A stretch of DNA of 64,000 nucleotides. Origin: Parvularculaceae bacterium (lineage in GTDB: Bacteria; Pseudomonadota; Alphaproteobacteria; Caulobacterales; Parvularculaceae). Positions 27,901 to 34,646 of this stretch are shown here, in pieces. Numbering within the stretch: the stretch's first letter is position 1; each line of letters starts with the position of its first letter. The translations under genes were made by a program, and so were the position numbers. The notes below the pieces were generated by a model that ran no database searches, was not told the origin of the DNA, and saw only the letters and a program-made list of their open reading frames with translations. The stretch is taken from contig JANQMJ010000015.1 of the NCBI GenBank assembly GCA_028280115.1, positions 62,001-126,000 of the forward strand. Direction: 5' to 3'.

Positions 27901-28386
27901 CCGTTCCAGCGCGGCGCGCGCATCCGCCGCGCGACCTTCGCGCAAGAGCCGATCGACCGGCCCGTCATAGCCCCCGGTCAAACAAATAAGACCGTCGCTG
28001 CGGCCGTCGAGCCAGTCGAGCGCCGCGCAGGGCCCGTCCTCAGCGGCGGTATTTAAAAACGCCCGGCTGGTCAGCGCCAACAGATTGCGATAGCCGGCCT
28101 CGGACTGGGCGAGCAGCACCAGCGCCGGCTGACGCCCTGCGCGAGCCAGCGGCAGGGCGAAATCGCCGGCGAGAAAAGACTGCTCGATGCCGATGATCGG
28201 CTGCACGCCGGCGCCGGCGAGCACGGTCGAGACTTCCAGCGCGCCGAACAGATTGTTGGTGTCGGTCACGGCGACCGCGGGCATTTCCGACTTAACGCAG
28301 AGCTCCTTGAGCCGGGCGATGGAAATCGCCCCCTCCGACAGGGAATAGGCCGAGTGGAGATGAAGATGGATGAACTGCGCCGGCAT
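24928..28386 (-). CDS. dnaE: DNA polymerase III subunit alpha
   Basis: 1152 residues from the ATG at 28386 (MPAQFIHLHLHSAYS). N-terminal PHP domain (FIHLHLHSAYSLSEGA), catalytic palm with PDFDIDFCQDRRDEVIRYV, DLLRRAMGKKIKSEMDKQR and GYGFNKSHAAAYA, tandem HhH near PHVNHSQADFSV, OB-fold around YQMAGVVRAVRIRRSKAGKPFAWVEL, C-terminal tau-binding region. Replicative polymerase. Frames open to 28419 and 28458 lack Shine-Dalgarno support and would run toward the neighbouring microprotein gene. Confidence 0.96.
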   Translation of the reverse strand: MPAQFIHLHLHSAYSLSEGAISIARLKELCVKSEMPAVAVTDTNNLFGALEVSTVLAGAGVQPIIGIEQSFLAGDFALPLARAGRQPALVLLAQSEAGYRNLLALTSRAFLNTAAEDGPCAALDWLDGRSDGLICLTGGYDGPVDRLLREGRAADARAALERLGAFFPDRLYVELQRHQERAAQNVEGELVDLAYDLDLPLVACNEPFFPAPDDYEAHDALLCIAEGAYVHEDDRRRVTPDHYFKTAAEMAKLFADLPEALDNTVEIARRCAFRPRFGDPILPRFVDANGDGAEASKAEAMELERQAREGLKLRLQSIDLAAPEEEYWSRLKRELEIINSMGFPGYFLIVADFIKWTKREGIPVGPGRGSGAGSVVAWALTITDLDPLRFGLLFERFLNPERVSMPDFDIDFCQDRRDEVIRYVQGKYGADRVAHIITFGKLQARAVLRDVGRVLNMPFGQVDRICKLVPNNPANPVTLAEALETEPRLKQMREDDPTVAALIEKALKLEGLYRHASTHAAGVVIGDRPLSELVPLYRDPRSDMAATQFNMKWVEPAGLVKFDFLGLKTLTVIDRAVKLAGERGIALDIAKIPLDDQATFDMLGEGNAVGVFQLESAGMRSTLRAMKPDTLEDIIALVSLYRPGPMENIPTYIERKQGLAPCDYLHPLLEDMLEETYGVIIYQEQVMEIAQILSGYSLGEADLLRRAMGKKIKSEMDKQRQRFIGGAAEKGVAKAKASSIFDLVQKFAGYGFNKSHAAAYAYIAYQTAWLKANYPAEFLAASMSLDRANTDKLAVFLKEARRADVKVLPPHVNHSQADFSVHDGAIAYALSAIKNVGEGVMQEIAEARAAGGPFKDLMDFAERVDLKSVGKRAIENLARAGALDGLCASRAQALAAADLLTRYSVQAAEDRNSDQGALFALDSAPELAKPKLPLAEDWTPQILLDEERAALGFYFSGHPLDDYERELRRLNVVSYAEAAERVKGAGRAAYQMAGVVRAVRIRRSKAGKPFAWVELSDASGEFEVTVFSETLSAARDLLEAGRAVLLSVTAEDRDGDVRFTGEAMRSLDVAAAAAASQLRVSILAEEALEGVKRRLGNVKPAGPKERGKVVIAMQLAGTGRNVEITLPGEAACTPAMRGALKGVAGVADVELI

Positions 28387-28433
28387 AGGACCGCGGCTCC
28401 CGAGCGAAAGGCTGGTCATGAAGGCGGGCGCCG

Positions 28434-28529
28434 TCAGGCCCCGAGCAGCGCGCCCCACATTTGCGCCGCGCCGATGACGACAAGCAGTACGCCGAGTCCG
28501 ACAATGTCGCGCAAGGCTTCGTTTTCCAT
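28434..28529 (-). CDS. 31-residue single-TM protein, SOS-controlled, SidA-like candidate
   Basis: Encodes 31 residues, starting MENEALRDIVGLGVLLVVIG: a charged N-terminus followed by one hydrophobic helix (about 9-30). A good Shine-Dalgarno (GGGAGAAG) sits 8 bases before the ATG. A promoter with a LexA box overlapping its -10 lies directly upstream. In Caulobacter the SOS-induced inner-membrane division inhibitor SidA is a 29-residue single-TM protein; from memory its gene is also next to dnaE. Size, topology, regulation and neighbourhood all agree, but no sequence comparison could be made, so function (binding the late divisome and blocking division after DNA damage) is inference. Confidence 0.65.
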   Translation of the reverse strand: MENEALRDIVGLGVLLVVIGAAQMWGALLGA

Positions 28530-28546
28530 ATGGCTTCTCCCAATAT

Positions 28547-28588
28547 GTTCGTCTTTTGTTCTATATTCCCTTTTTGTTCTTTTGTCTA
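28547..28588 (-). promoter_or_regulatory. SOS promoter: -35/-10 plus LexA box GTTC-N7-GTTC
   Basis: On the minus strand TAGACA (28583-28588), 17-base spacer, TATAGA (28560-28565). The alphaproteobacterial LexA operator GTTC-N7-GTTC occurs exactly at 28547-28561 (plus-strand reading), overlapping the -10 and the start site, an ideal repressor position. The box ends 17 bases before the microprotein ATG at 28529. Confidence 0.75.
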
Positions 28589-28768
28589 GTGAACATTCTG
28601 GGGAAAATTCTCAGCCCCGCCGGAAGCAAGGATTTACGAAGAAATCAGCGCCCGCCGGTCGGGCAAAAACCCGCCCCGGTCAGTCATGCCGGCCCCGTCC
28701 GACGTTTTAGATCTTAGGGATGTCGCCTCGACCGACGCGCCGCGGCATGGGGCGGCCAAAGGCCGGCG

Positions 28769-28855
28769 TCAGGTAAAGACCGAGATCAAAATCGCGGCGA
28801 CCACGAACAGAAAGATCAAGAACGCCAGCAGCAGCCAATGGCGGGGAGTCATCAT
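28769..28855 (-). CDS. 28-residue hydrophobic microprotein
   Basis: Encodes 28 residues, MMTPRHWLLLAFLIFLFVVA and then AILISVFT: almost entirely one membrane helix after a short polar N-terminus. AAGGTGA lies 6 bases before the ATG, a near-ideal ribosome-binding site, which is the main reason to call it. It faces the same way as the SOS microprotein 240 bases further on but no shared promoter is obvious. Function unknown; membrane-active regulatory peptide or toxin-like peptide are possibilities. Confidence 0.5.
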   Translation of the reverse strand: MMTPRHWLLLAFLIFLFVVAAILISVFT

Positions 28856-29092
28856 CGCGCGTCACCTTTGTGCGAACCTCCAAACCAAGAATGCAAAACA
28901 TAAACGGCGTTCTGCCGGCCAGATGTATGTAAATATAGTGCATCGATGACGGATTGCGACACGCCCCCCGGATCGGGTCGGTTTCTCGCCGCGCCGCCAA
29001 CGACGATTATCGGCCGGCCGGCCTGCGGGCTAAGGGCCATACGAATCAAGGCTTGTGTCGCAGAGATCAGAAAAGGCATCAGCGAATGACCG

Positions 29093-29494
29093 CTATAAAT
29101 GAAAATCGAAAGCCCCATGCTCTCGTATATCTGATCCTTCCATGAACGTATAATAGTACGCCCTATAACCATTTTCAGTGGGTAATTTGCATATCGCTTG
29201 AGCCTGCCATTTCTCAGTCGCTTTATCGCTGGGGTCTATCCCTTGAGAACGCGTGCAAAGTACAATTCCTGTGTTTGACAACCCACACTGCCAGCCTTCT
29301 TTGGCAAGAGATGCAAAGAGAGCGTTAGTGACGGCTTTGCTGTTTTCTCGCTCAACCTCGATTAAGCCCCTCGTTTTGCAAGGGGGCGGCGGCGATATTG
29401 CAATAGCCGGATGCGCAAATAGCGCTGAAAAAATGATGAGGGCGCCTGTCCGCCAGGTCAGCAAATGGTTGGAGATTTTATTCGGCAGTTTCAT
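29093..29494 (-). CDS. Hypothetical exported protein
   Basis: 133 residues. A signal peptide is clear (TWRTGALIIFSALFAHPAIA, cleavage about residue 33), leaving a secreted part of about 100 residues with four cysteines (CKTRG, WQCGL, VLCTR, AICKLP) that could form two disulfides. No family recognised. Codon use is more AT-rich than in the dnaE cluster and no strong Shine-Dalgarno is present; the surroundings (28856-29092) hold no other gene. Probably an accessory periplasmic protein. Confidence 0.6.
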   Translation of the reverse strand: MKLPNKISNHLLTWRTGALIIFSALFAHPAIAISPPPPCKTRGLIEVERENSKAVTNALFASLAKEGWQCGLSNTGIVLCTRSQGIDPSDKATEKWQAQAICKLPTENGYRAYYYTFMEGSDIREHGAFDFHL

Positions 29495-29686
29495 GGTTCA
29501 GATGTTGTTTAGCGAGACAGAAATCAGGATAAAATCTAGGACTTTCTGACGCTAAGCGCCAGCGCCTGCTCGTCATGGGAAAGGGCAATGGCCCGGATTT
29601 GATGTTTTCGGTCACTGTCGCGCGTTGAATGGATGGATTGCAGCAAATATGGTCGCGCCGCGCTGGTGAACTGAAAGGACGCTCCC

Positions 29687-30469
29687 ATGCCCCATCCCCT
29701 CAACGCGGTCGTTACAGGCTCGACTTCGGGCATTGGACTGGGGATCGCGACCGCGTTCGCCGCTAAAGGGTACAACATCATGCTCAACGGCTTCGGCGAT
29801 GCCGGCGAAATCGAGGCCGTCCGCGCCGAGCTGGAAGACAAATACGGCGTCACCGCGCTCTATAACGGCGCGGACATGACCAAGCCGGAAGACATTCGCT
29901 TACTGATCAAAGAAGCCGAAACGGCCTTCGGGCAAGTCGACATCCTCGTCAACAACGCCGGCATCCAGCATGTCGCTAGGATCGAAGAATTTCCGGAAGA
30001 AAAATTCGACGCCATCATCGCCGTCAATCTCGTTTCCGCGTTTCACGCCATCAAGGCCGCAATCGGCGGCATGAAGGCGCGCGGCTTTGGGCGCATCGTC
30101 AATATCGCCTCGGCCCACGGGCTGGTCGCCTCGCCTTTTAAATCCGCTTACGTCGCCGCCAAGCACGGCGTTGTCGGACTGACCAAAACCGTCGCGCTCG
30201 AAGCGGCGGAATTCGGCGTCACTTGCAACGCGATCTGTCCGGGCTATGTGAAAACGCCGCTGGTGGAAAAACAGATCCCCGACACCGCGCGCGAACGGGG
30301 CATCACCGAAGATGAGGTCGTCAAAGACGTCATGCTGGCGCCGCAGCCGACCAAGCGCTTTATCGACATCGAAGAAGTCGCCGCCCTGGCGACCTTTCTG
30401 TGTTCGGATCAGGCAGGCTCGATCACCGGCGCGGCGCTTTCCATCGACGGCGGCTGGGCCGCGCATTAG
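29687..30469 (+). CDS. D-3-hydroxybutyrate dehydrogenase (SDR)
   Basis: 260 residues. NAD-binding TGSTSGIG at 10-17, NNAGIQHVARIEEFP, catalytic Ser in NIASAHGLVASPFKS with Tyr and Lys in YVAAK, and the BDH-type C-terminal region GYVKTPLVEKQIPDTARERGITEDEVV with RFIDIEEVAALATFLCSDQAGSITG. These agree with PHB-cycle 3-hydroxybutyrate dehydrogenases that make acetoacetate. AAAGGA lies 8 bases before the ATG. Stands alone, flanked by repeat-rich DNA. Confidence 0.9.
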   Translation: MPHPLNAVVTGSTSGIGLGIATAFAAKGYNIMLNGFGDAGEIEAVRAELEDKYGVTALYNGADMTKPEDIRLLIKEAETAFGQVDILVNNAGIQHVARIEEFPEEKFDAIIAVNLVSAFHAIKAAIGGMKARGFGRIVNIASAHGLVASPFKSAYVAAKHGVVGLTKTVALEAAEFGVTCNAICPGYVKTPLVEKQIPDTARERGITEDEVVKDVMLAPQPTKRFIDIEEVAALATFLCSDQAGSITGAALSIDGGWAAH

Positions 30470-30656
30470 ATAGGCGCCGGGCGTATTCTGCTTCGCCGCC
30501 ATCCTTCGAGACGCAATAATCTTTTCAGGATGAAGGAAAAATTTCGTCACGACCAGGCTACGCCGAAGCGAAGCTCCGGCTTCGCCCAGGCGAGAGGACG
30601 AGGAGATGATCGCCCTCAGGCAAGGAAGCGATTCAATCCGTTCGCATTGGCTCTAA
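30470..30656. repeat. Degenerate intergenic palindromes
   Basis: No gene. Contains CATCCT...AGGATG (about 30500-30533) in a context resembling dispersed CATCCTTCGAGACGC repeats of alphaproteobacteria, and a 7-bp hairpin GCGAAGC-tccg-GCTTCGC at 30568-30585. Leads directly into the MITE-like element. Confidence 0.4.
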
Positions 30657-30886
30657 GGTCGGTTGTGGATCAGCCGGATCACCCGCTCATCCCGGACGCG
30701 CTGCAGCGCCCCGGATCATCGTCCGGGGTGATGCTGCGCAGGTTCGAAGCATGCTTCGAACGGATCCAGCAAACGAAAAATGGCGGGCGAAGCCCGACTT
30801 TACTCATAAGGCTGGATTCCAGCTTTCCCCCCGATCAGGTCGGGGGGAATGAGCGGAGATATGGATTATGCGATCCACAACCGACC
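30657..30886. repeat. MITE-like element with 15-bp terminal inverted repeats
   Basis: 230 bases bounded by perfect inverted repeats GGTCGGTTGTGGATC (30657-30671) and GATCCACAACCGACC (30872-30886). Inside are nested palindromes: CCCCGGA/TCCGGGG (30709-30728), a perfect 20-base palindrome at 30742-30761, GCTGGA/TCCAGC, and CCCCCCGA/TCGGGGGG (30827-30847), plus an outer arm CCGCTCAT/ATGAGCGG, so the whole could fold as one long branched hairpin. No transposase reading frame. The right end abuts the stop codon of the ZIP gene. No clean target duplication was seen. Confidence 0.65.
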
Positions 30887-31657
30887 CTAGTGAACATGGC
30901 CGCTTTCGAAGCCGTGCGTAAGCGACAAAGCCCCTGCAATCGCAACGGCAAGCATAAAAAAGAATAGATTTGAAAACCGTCCGGGACGGCGGATGTGTCG
31001 CGGCAGATGCGCGGCGCCGACATACAAGAGCGCCCCCGCCGCCAGGGCCAGGAACTGTCCGACCGCTTGTTCGCTTAACGGACCGATGAACGATTGCGAA
31101 AGAAGCGCGCCTAAAGGGGTTGTTGCGGCGGCGATCACCAGCGCGCCGAAGGCGGCGACGAAGGCGCCCCGACCGGACGCGCGCAGGATGGCGAATACAA
31201 TCGCGCCCTCTGCGAATTCGTGAAGGATCAGGCCCGACGACGCCAACAGGCCAGTAAACGGATCGTGTGCGAAGAGAATCGGATATTCTAGTCCGTCGAC
31301 AAACGAATGAAATCCGATCCCGACAATGGGAACCGCCGCCGCCGAAAGTTCGCCGCGCCGCCCATCGCTGAGATGCTTGTCGCCGTGCGAAACGCTCAGG
31401 ACCTGATCGCTGATCGACAAAATGAGATAACCGGCGAGGATGTAAACCGCGGCATGGGGCGCAACGCCCATCCCTTCAGGCATGAGATGCAAGAGCGCCG
31501 TTGCGACGAGCATGCCCGATGCAAAAGACAACACCGCATCGAGATGGCGCTCGGCCCATCCGGCGTTGAACAAGATGACGACAATGCCGGCGCTCGCCAT
31601 CAGCGCAGCAAGAAAGCTGGCGAGGATCGCCGGTTCGCCGAGTGCAAATTGGATCAC
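30887..31657 (-). CDS. ZIP-family metal transporter
   Basis: 256 residues with about eight membrane helices. Metal-site motifs of the ZIP family are present: GFHSFVDGLE in helix 4 and LILHEFAEGAIVF in helix 5; a His/Asp loop (HGDKHLSDGRRGE) and a His-containing C-terminus (ESGHVH) could bind metal. Expected to bring Zn2+ (or other divalent metal) across the inner membrane. Last gene of an operon with a TonB receptor, 106 bases after it; the gap has a GGCGGCGCG/CGCGCCGCC hairpin (31731-31755). Confidence 0.88.
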   Translation of the reverse strand: MIQFALGEPAILASFLAALMASAGIVVILFNAGWAERHLDAVLSFASGMLVATALLHLMPEGMGVAPHAAVYILAGYLILSISDQVLSVSHGDKHLSDGRRGELSAAAVPIVGIGFHSFVDGLEYPILFAHDPFTGLLASSGLILHEFAEGAIVFAILRASGRGAFVAAFGALVIAAATTPLGALLSQSFIGPLSEQAVGQFLALAAGALLYVGAAHLPRHIRRPGRFSNLFFFMLAVAIAGALSLTHGFESGHVH

Positions 31658-31763
31658 GACCGCTCCCCGCCATGACCTCGCCGGATAAAGCCGAAACGCT
31701 CATCCCCGCTATCCGGCGACGCATTGTGAGGGCGGCGCGCGAATAACGCGCCGCCCCGTTGGA

Positions 31764-33872
31764 CTAAAACGAACCGTAAAGCGAGACTTTGACGTTGCGG
31801 CCCGGCAGCGGCGCCAGATCCTTCAGGAAGGAGGTATGCAGCCGCATGTCCTCATCCGTCAGATTGTTACCGGCGACCTGGACCGCCAAGTTTTGCGCGC
31901 CCTGGAAAGGACGCAGCGTCACAAACGCGTTGAACACCTGATAATCGTCCGTCGGCAGTTCGAAGTCGGCGATGTCGTTCTGCTCCCCGGCGAACTCAAG
32001 CTCGGCTCTCAGATCGACCATCTTCGAGCGCGCTTCAAGTCCGATAAGGCCGGACACCGGCGGAATGCGGGGCAGATTGTCGTTGCCGCTTACATCCGTC
32101 GTCGCCCGAACATAATCGAACGCTGCGTCCCCATGGACGTCGAAATCGCCGAAACGGAACAGCTCCGCCTCGAGTTGCGCCTCGAAACCACGGAATGTCG
32201 CATCTTGCGCGAAGAACTGGAAGACCGGCAATTCGTCTTCCTCCGCGCCGGTCGGCGCTTCGAAGATGAAATCCTTATACGATGTATAAAATCCGTTGAT
32301 CGTAATGTTGAAGGTTTCGCCGTTAAAGCGCACTGTTCCTTCAACGCCCGTTGCGACTTCTTCATCGAAGGCCGGATTACCGACTTCGAATGCGTTGGTC
32401 GCCAGATGAGGCCCGTTGGAGAAAAGCTCTTCGGTTGACGGGGCCCGTTCAGTGCGGAACGCCGTCACGCCCAGGAAGACGTTTTCAGTCGGTGTCACGC
32501 CGATCCCGCCGGAAATCGAAAATCCGTCGAACTCTCGCTCGAAACCGGTTTCCTGCACTTCGTGCGTGGTGCGTTCGTACCGACCGCCGAGTTCGAAGCG
32601 CCATGGGCCGTATGAAAGCTCTTTCAACGCAAATACGCCGAATTGCGTGGTATCCGTCGGAGGAACGAACGCTTCCTCGCCGATGGCGGAGAAGTCTCTC
32701 AGCTTGAACTGGAATCCGACCGCGCCGTTAAGCTCGCCGCCCAGAACATCCATAGGCTTGTCGATAAGCTCAAGCCGGCCTTCCCAACCTTCATTGGTGA
32801 ATAGCGTGCCGACTTCCCCGCTTGGTTCGATTTCGGCGTGTTCGTAGTCGGCGTAGCCGAGGCGGATTTTCGCTTTTCGGAAGAAAGCAAAATCGCTTTC
32901 GACTTCGCCGTTGAGGTCGAGTCGGCGCTGTTTCAAGTCAATGGTGACGCCGCCTTCTTCTTCCTCCTCCTCTTCTTCCTCTTCCTCTTCATGACCGTGC
33001 CCGTGACCGCCGGGAACGCCGTAATCGGTGTCGATCGCCGTGCCGGAGACGCCGAAGAAGCCGTTGTCAAACACCCAAGAAAGTCCGACAGCCCCGCCCT
33101 TGGTTTCGAAGGCCGAATTTTCGACGGTGCCGAAGACTTCTTCTTCGCCTTCTTCCTCTTCTTCTTCCTCTTCTTCTTCCATCGCCCTTAAAATGGCGGA
33201 TTCGGCAAACCCCGGAATGTCGTAATCTTCGGCCTCGCGGTAAAAACCCTCGCCGTGGAATACAAGCGAACCGTCGCCGAATTCTCCAAGTTCGAGATCG
33301 AAGCCGCCAGCGGCGTCAAAGCCGTCATCGACGGTCGACGCGCCGATACGCACGGCGCCGTCAATGCGCCCCTCGGGAACTTCAGAGGGGATGCGGCCGT
33401 TGAAGACGTTGACGACGCCGCCGGCCGCCGACGATCCATAAAGCAGCATGCCGGTGCCGCGGACGATTTCGACCCGCTGCGCCGTGGCCGGCTCCACCGC
33501 GACGGCATGATCGGGACTTGTCGCCGAGGCGTCGATCGTGCCGATGCCGGAGTCGAGCACGCTGATGCGGTCCCCGCCCAAGCCCCGGATCACCGGGCGG
33601 CTGGCGCCCGGACCGAAGAATGTCGACGACACGCCCGGTTGGCGGCGCAGCGTTTCGCCGATCGAATTTTCAAGTCGCCGCTGTATTTCATCCTGAGAGA
33701 TCACCGACGTGCTTAGGATCGTTTCGCCGACCGTTCTGTCGATCGGCGAAGCCGTCACAATGATCTGCTCTCGTTGCGAATCAAATTGTTCTTCTTCGTC
33801 CTGCGCTAATGCAGGCAAGGACGCGCTGACGGCCAGCGTCGCCGCGCTTGTAAACAGGATATTCTTACGCAT
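31764..33872 (-). CDS. TonB-dependent receptor, probable zinc (ZnuD-like)
   Basis: 702 residues. Signal peptide 1-23 (ALA-Q), plug domain about 45-165 (SVISQDEIQRRLENSIGETLRRQPGV, RPVIRGLGGDRI, VEIVRGTGMLLYGSSAAGGVVNV), C-terminal barrel ending VKVSLYGSF. Two acidic tracts stand out: E232-E245 and, after HGHGH at 290-294, twelve Glu at about 295-306, in predicted extracellular loops; His/Glu loops are a feature of zinc receptors such as ZnuD. The neighbours (ZIP transporter downstream, His/Cys protein upstream) and a Zur-like box support zinc import. Confidence 0.85.
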   Translation of the reverse strand: MRKNILFTSAATLAVSASLPALAQDEEEQFDSQREQIIVTASPIDRTVGETILSTSVISQDEIQRRLENSIGETLRRQPGVSSTFFGPGASRPVIRGLGGDRISVLDSGIGTIDASATSPDHAVAVEPATAQRVEIVRGTGMLLYGSSAAGGVVNVFNGRIPSEVPEGRIDGAVRIGASTVDDGFDAAGGFDLELGEFGDGSLVFHGEGFYREAEDYDIPGFAESAILRAMEEEEEEEEEEGEEEVFGTVENSAFETKGGAVGLSWVFDNGFFGVSGTAIDTDYGVPGGHGHGHEEEEEEEEEEEEGGVTIDLKQRRLDLNGEVESDFAFFRKAKIRLGYADYEHAEIEPSGEVGTLFTNEGWEGRLELIDKPMDVLGGELNGAVGFQFKLRDFSAIGEEAFVPPTDTTQFGVFALKELSYGPWRFELGGRYERTTHEVQETGFEREFDGFSISGGIGVTPTENVFLGVTAFRTERAPSTEELFSNGPHLATNAFEVGNPAFDEEVATGVEGTVRFNGETFNITINGFYTSYKDFIFEAPTGAEEDELPVFQFFAQDATFRGFEAQLEAELFRFGDFDVHGDAAFDYVRATTDVSGNDNLPRIPPVSGLIGLEARSKMVDLRAELEFAGEQNDIADFELPTDDYQVFNAFVTLRPFQGAQNLAVQVAGNNLTDEDMRLHTSFLKDLAPLPGRNVKVSLYGSF

Positions 33873-33951
33873 GGGAGTCCATTCCTTTTGCCTTTTGCCC
33901 GGCGCGCAGGAGCGGCCGGTTCACAATCAAACCAATGCTCAGTTCGTATTG

Positions 33952-34266
33952 CTAAAGGCTGGGAGGACCGCGAGGATTGGCGGCGCGAACGACAATCCGC
34001 GCGCGTTCGGTCTGCGAAGCGCCGGCGGCGATGCGCCAAAACGCAATGATCGTCACGAATGCAAGAGCCGCGGCGGCGATGATTTTATCGCCGCCGGGCG
34101 CGGCCAAGCAAAGAACGCAGGACTGTCCGTAATGGTCATGGGGATCATGGCCGTCGTGGGCGGCGTGCGAGGCGATCAGAATTTGAGACGCCACAAGGCA
34201 GAGCGCGGCTGCGATCAATACAGCGCGCGCCTGAGATTTGTCGAAAATCCCCTTCAACCCGGACAT
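33952..34266 (-). CDS. Small His/Cys-rich membrane protein of the zinc operon (DUF2946-like)
   Basis: 104 residues from the ATG at 34266 (a GTG at 34290 is an alternative). Hydrophobic helix about 15-32, then HAAHDGHDPHDHYGQSCVLC with five His and a CxxC pair, then a second hydrophobic helix (about 65-82) and a basic Pro-rich tail. The layout recalls DUF2946-type proteins found beside metal TonB receptors. It is the first gene behind the Zur-like box and 79 bases before the receptor. A metal-binding or sensing role at the membrane is inference. Confidence 0.6.
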   Translation of the reverse strand: MSGLKGIFDKSQARAVLIAAALCLVASQILIASHAAHDGHDPHDHYGQSCVLCLAAPGGDKIIAAAALAFVTIIAFWRIAAGASQTERARIVVRAANPRGPPSL

Positions 34267-34295
34267 GCTTTCAGTCGGCCAACCCACCACTGGAT

Positions 34296-34312
34296 TTGTT
34301 ATAATCTCACAA
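34296..34312 (-). promoter_or_regulatory. Candidate Zur operator of the zinc operon
   Basis: The plus strand reads TTGTTATAATCTCACAA, an imperfect 17-base dyad. Its core TGTTATAATCTCACA agrees with the Zur consensus TGTTATANTATAACA at 12 of 14 defined positions. A TATAAC -10-like hexamer lies within it on the minus strand. It is 30 bases upstream of the ATG at 34266. Confidence 0.55.
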
Positions 34313-34439
34313 CCGCAACACTATGTCCACAAAGGGAAACTACGATTTACCGTGCGGGGCGGCCATCTGGGCGCAACCACCGGCCGCGTCCGGGCGTTGC
34401 TTTTGCCGCAAAGAAGTCAACTGTTCCGGCTTTTTCTGT

Positions 34440-34646
34440 TCAGCTCTCTTCGGATTGATCCGCGGCGCCTTCGCTGTCGTCCTCGCTCGCCGGGATGGCG
34501 TAACCGCCCGACAGCCAGCGGTGCAGGTCCACATCGGCGCAGCGTCTGGAGCAGAACGGCGCATAGTCGAGGGCCGGCGGCGCATTACAGATCGGGCATG
34601 GGGCCTGCCCGGTCTTGGTTTCATTATCATTGCTCGGAGAGGTCAA
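34440..34646 (-). CDS. yacG: DNA gyrase inhibitor YacG
   Basis: 68 residues from a TTG at 34646, which follows GGAGGA by 8 bases and overlaps the end of the RNase gene by 20 bases. Zinc ribbon CPIC...FCSRRC followed by ADVDLHRWLSGGYAIPA is the YacG signature. In E. coli the protein binds GyrB and inhibits DNA binding. The C-terminus is an acidic tail. Last gene of the infA-maf-RNase cluster. Confidence 0.85.
   Translation of the reverse strand: MTSPSNDNETKTGQAPCPICNAPPALDYAPFCSRRCADVDLHRWLSGGYAIPASEDDSEGAADQSEES

Noticed and set aside
28856..29092. Short open frames on both strands between the microprotein and the exported hypothetical protein
   Set aside because: No ribosome binding sites, no conserved-looking composition, mutually overlapping; nothing supported in this stretch.
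32946..33180. GAA/GAG-rich region considered as a CRISPR or tandem repeat array
   Set aside because: It has no spacer-repeat structure and encodes in-frame poly-Glu inside the TonB receptor.
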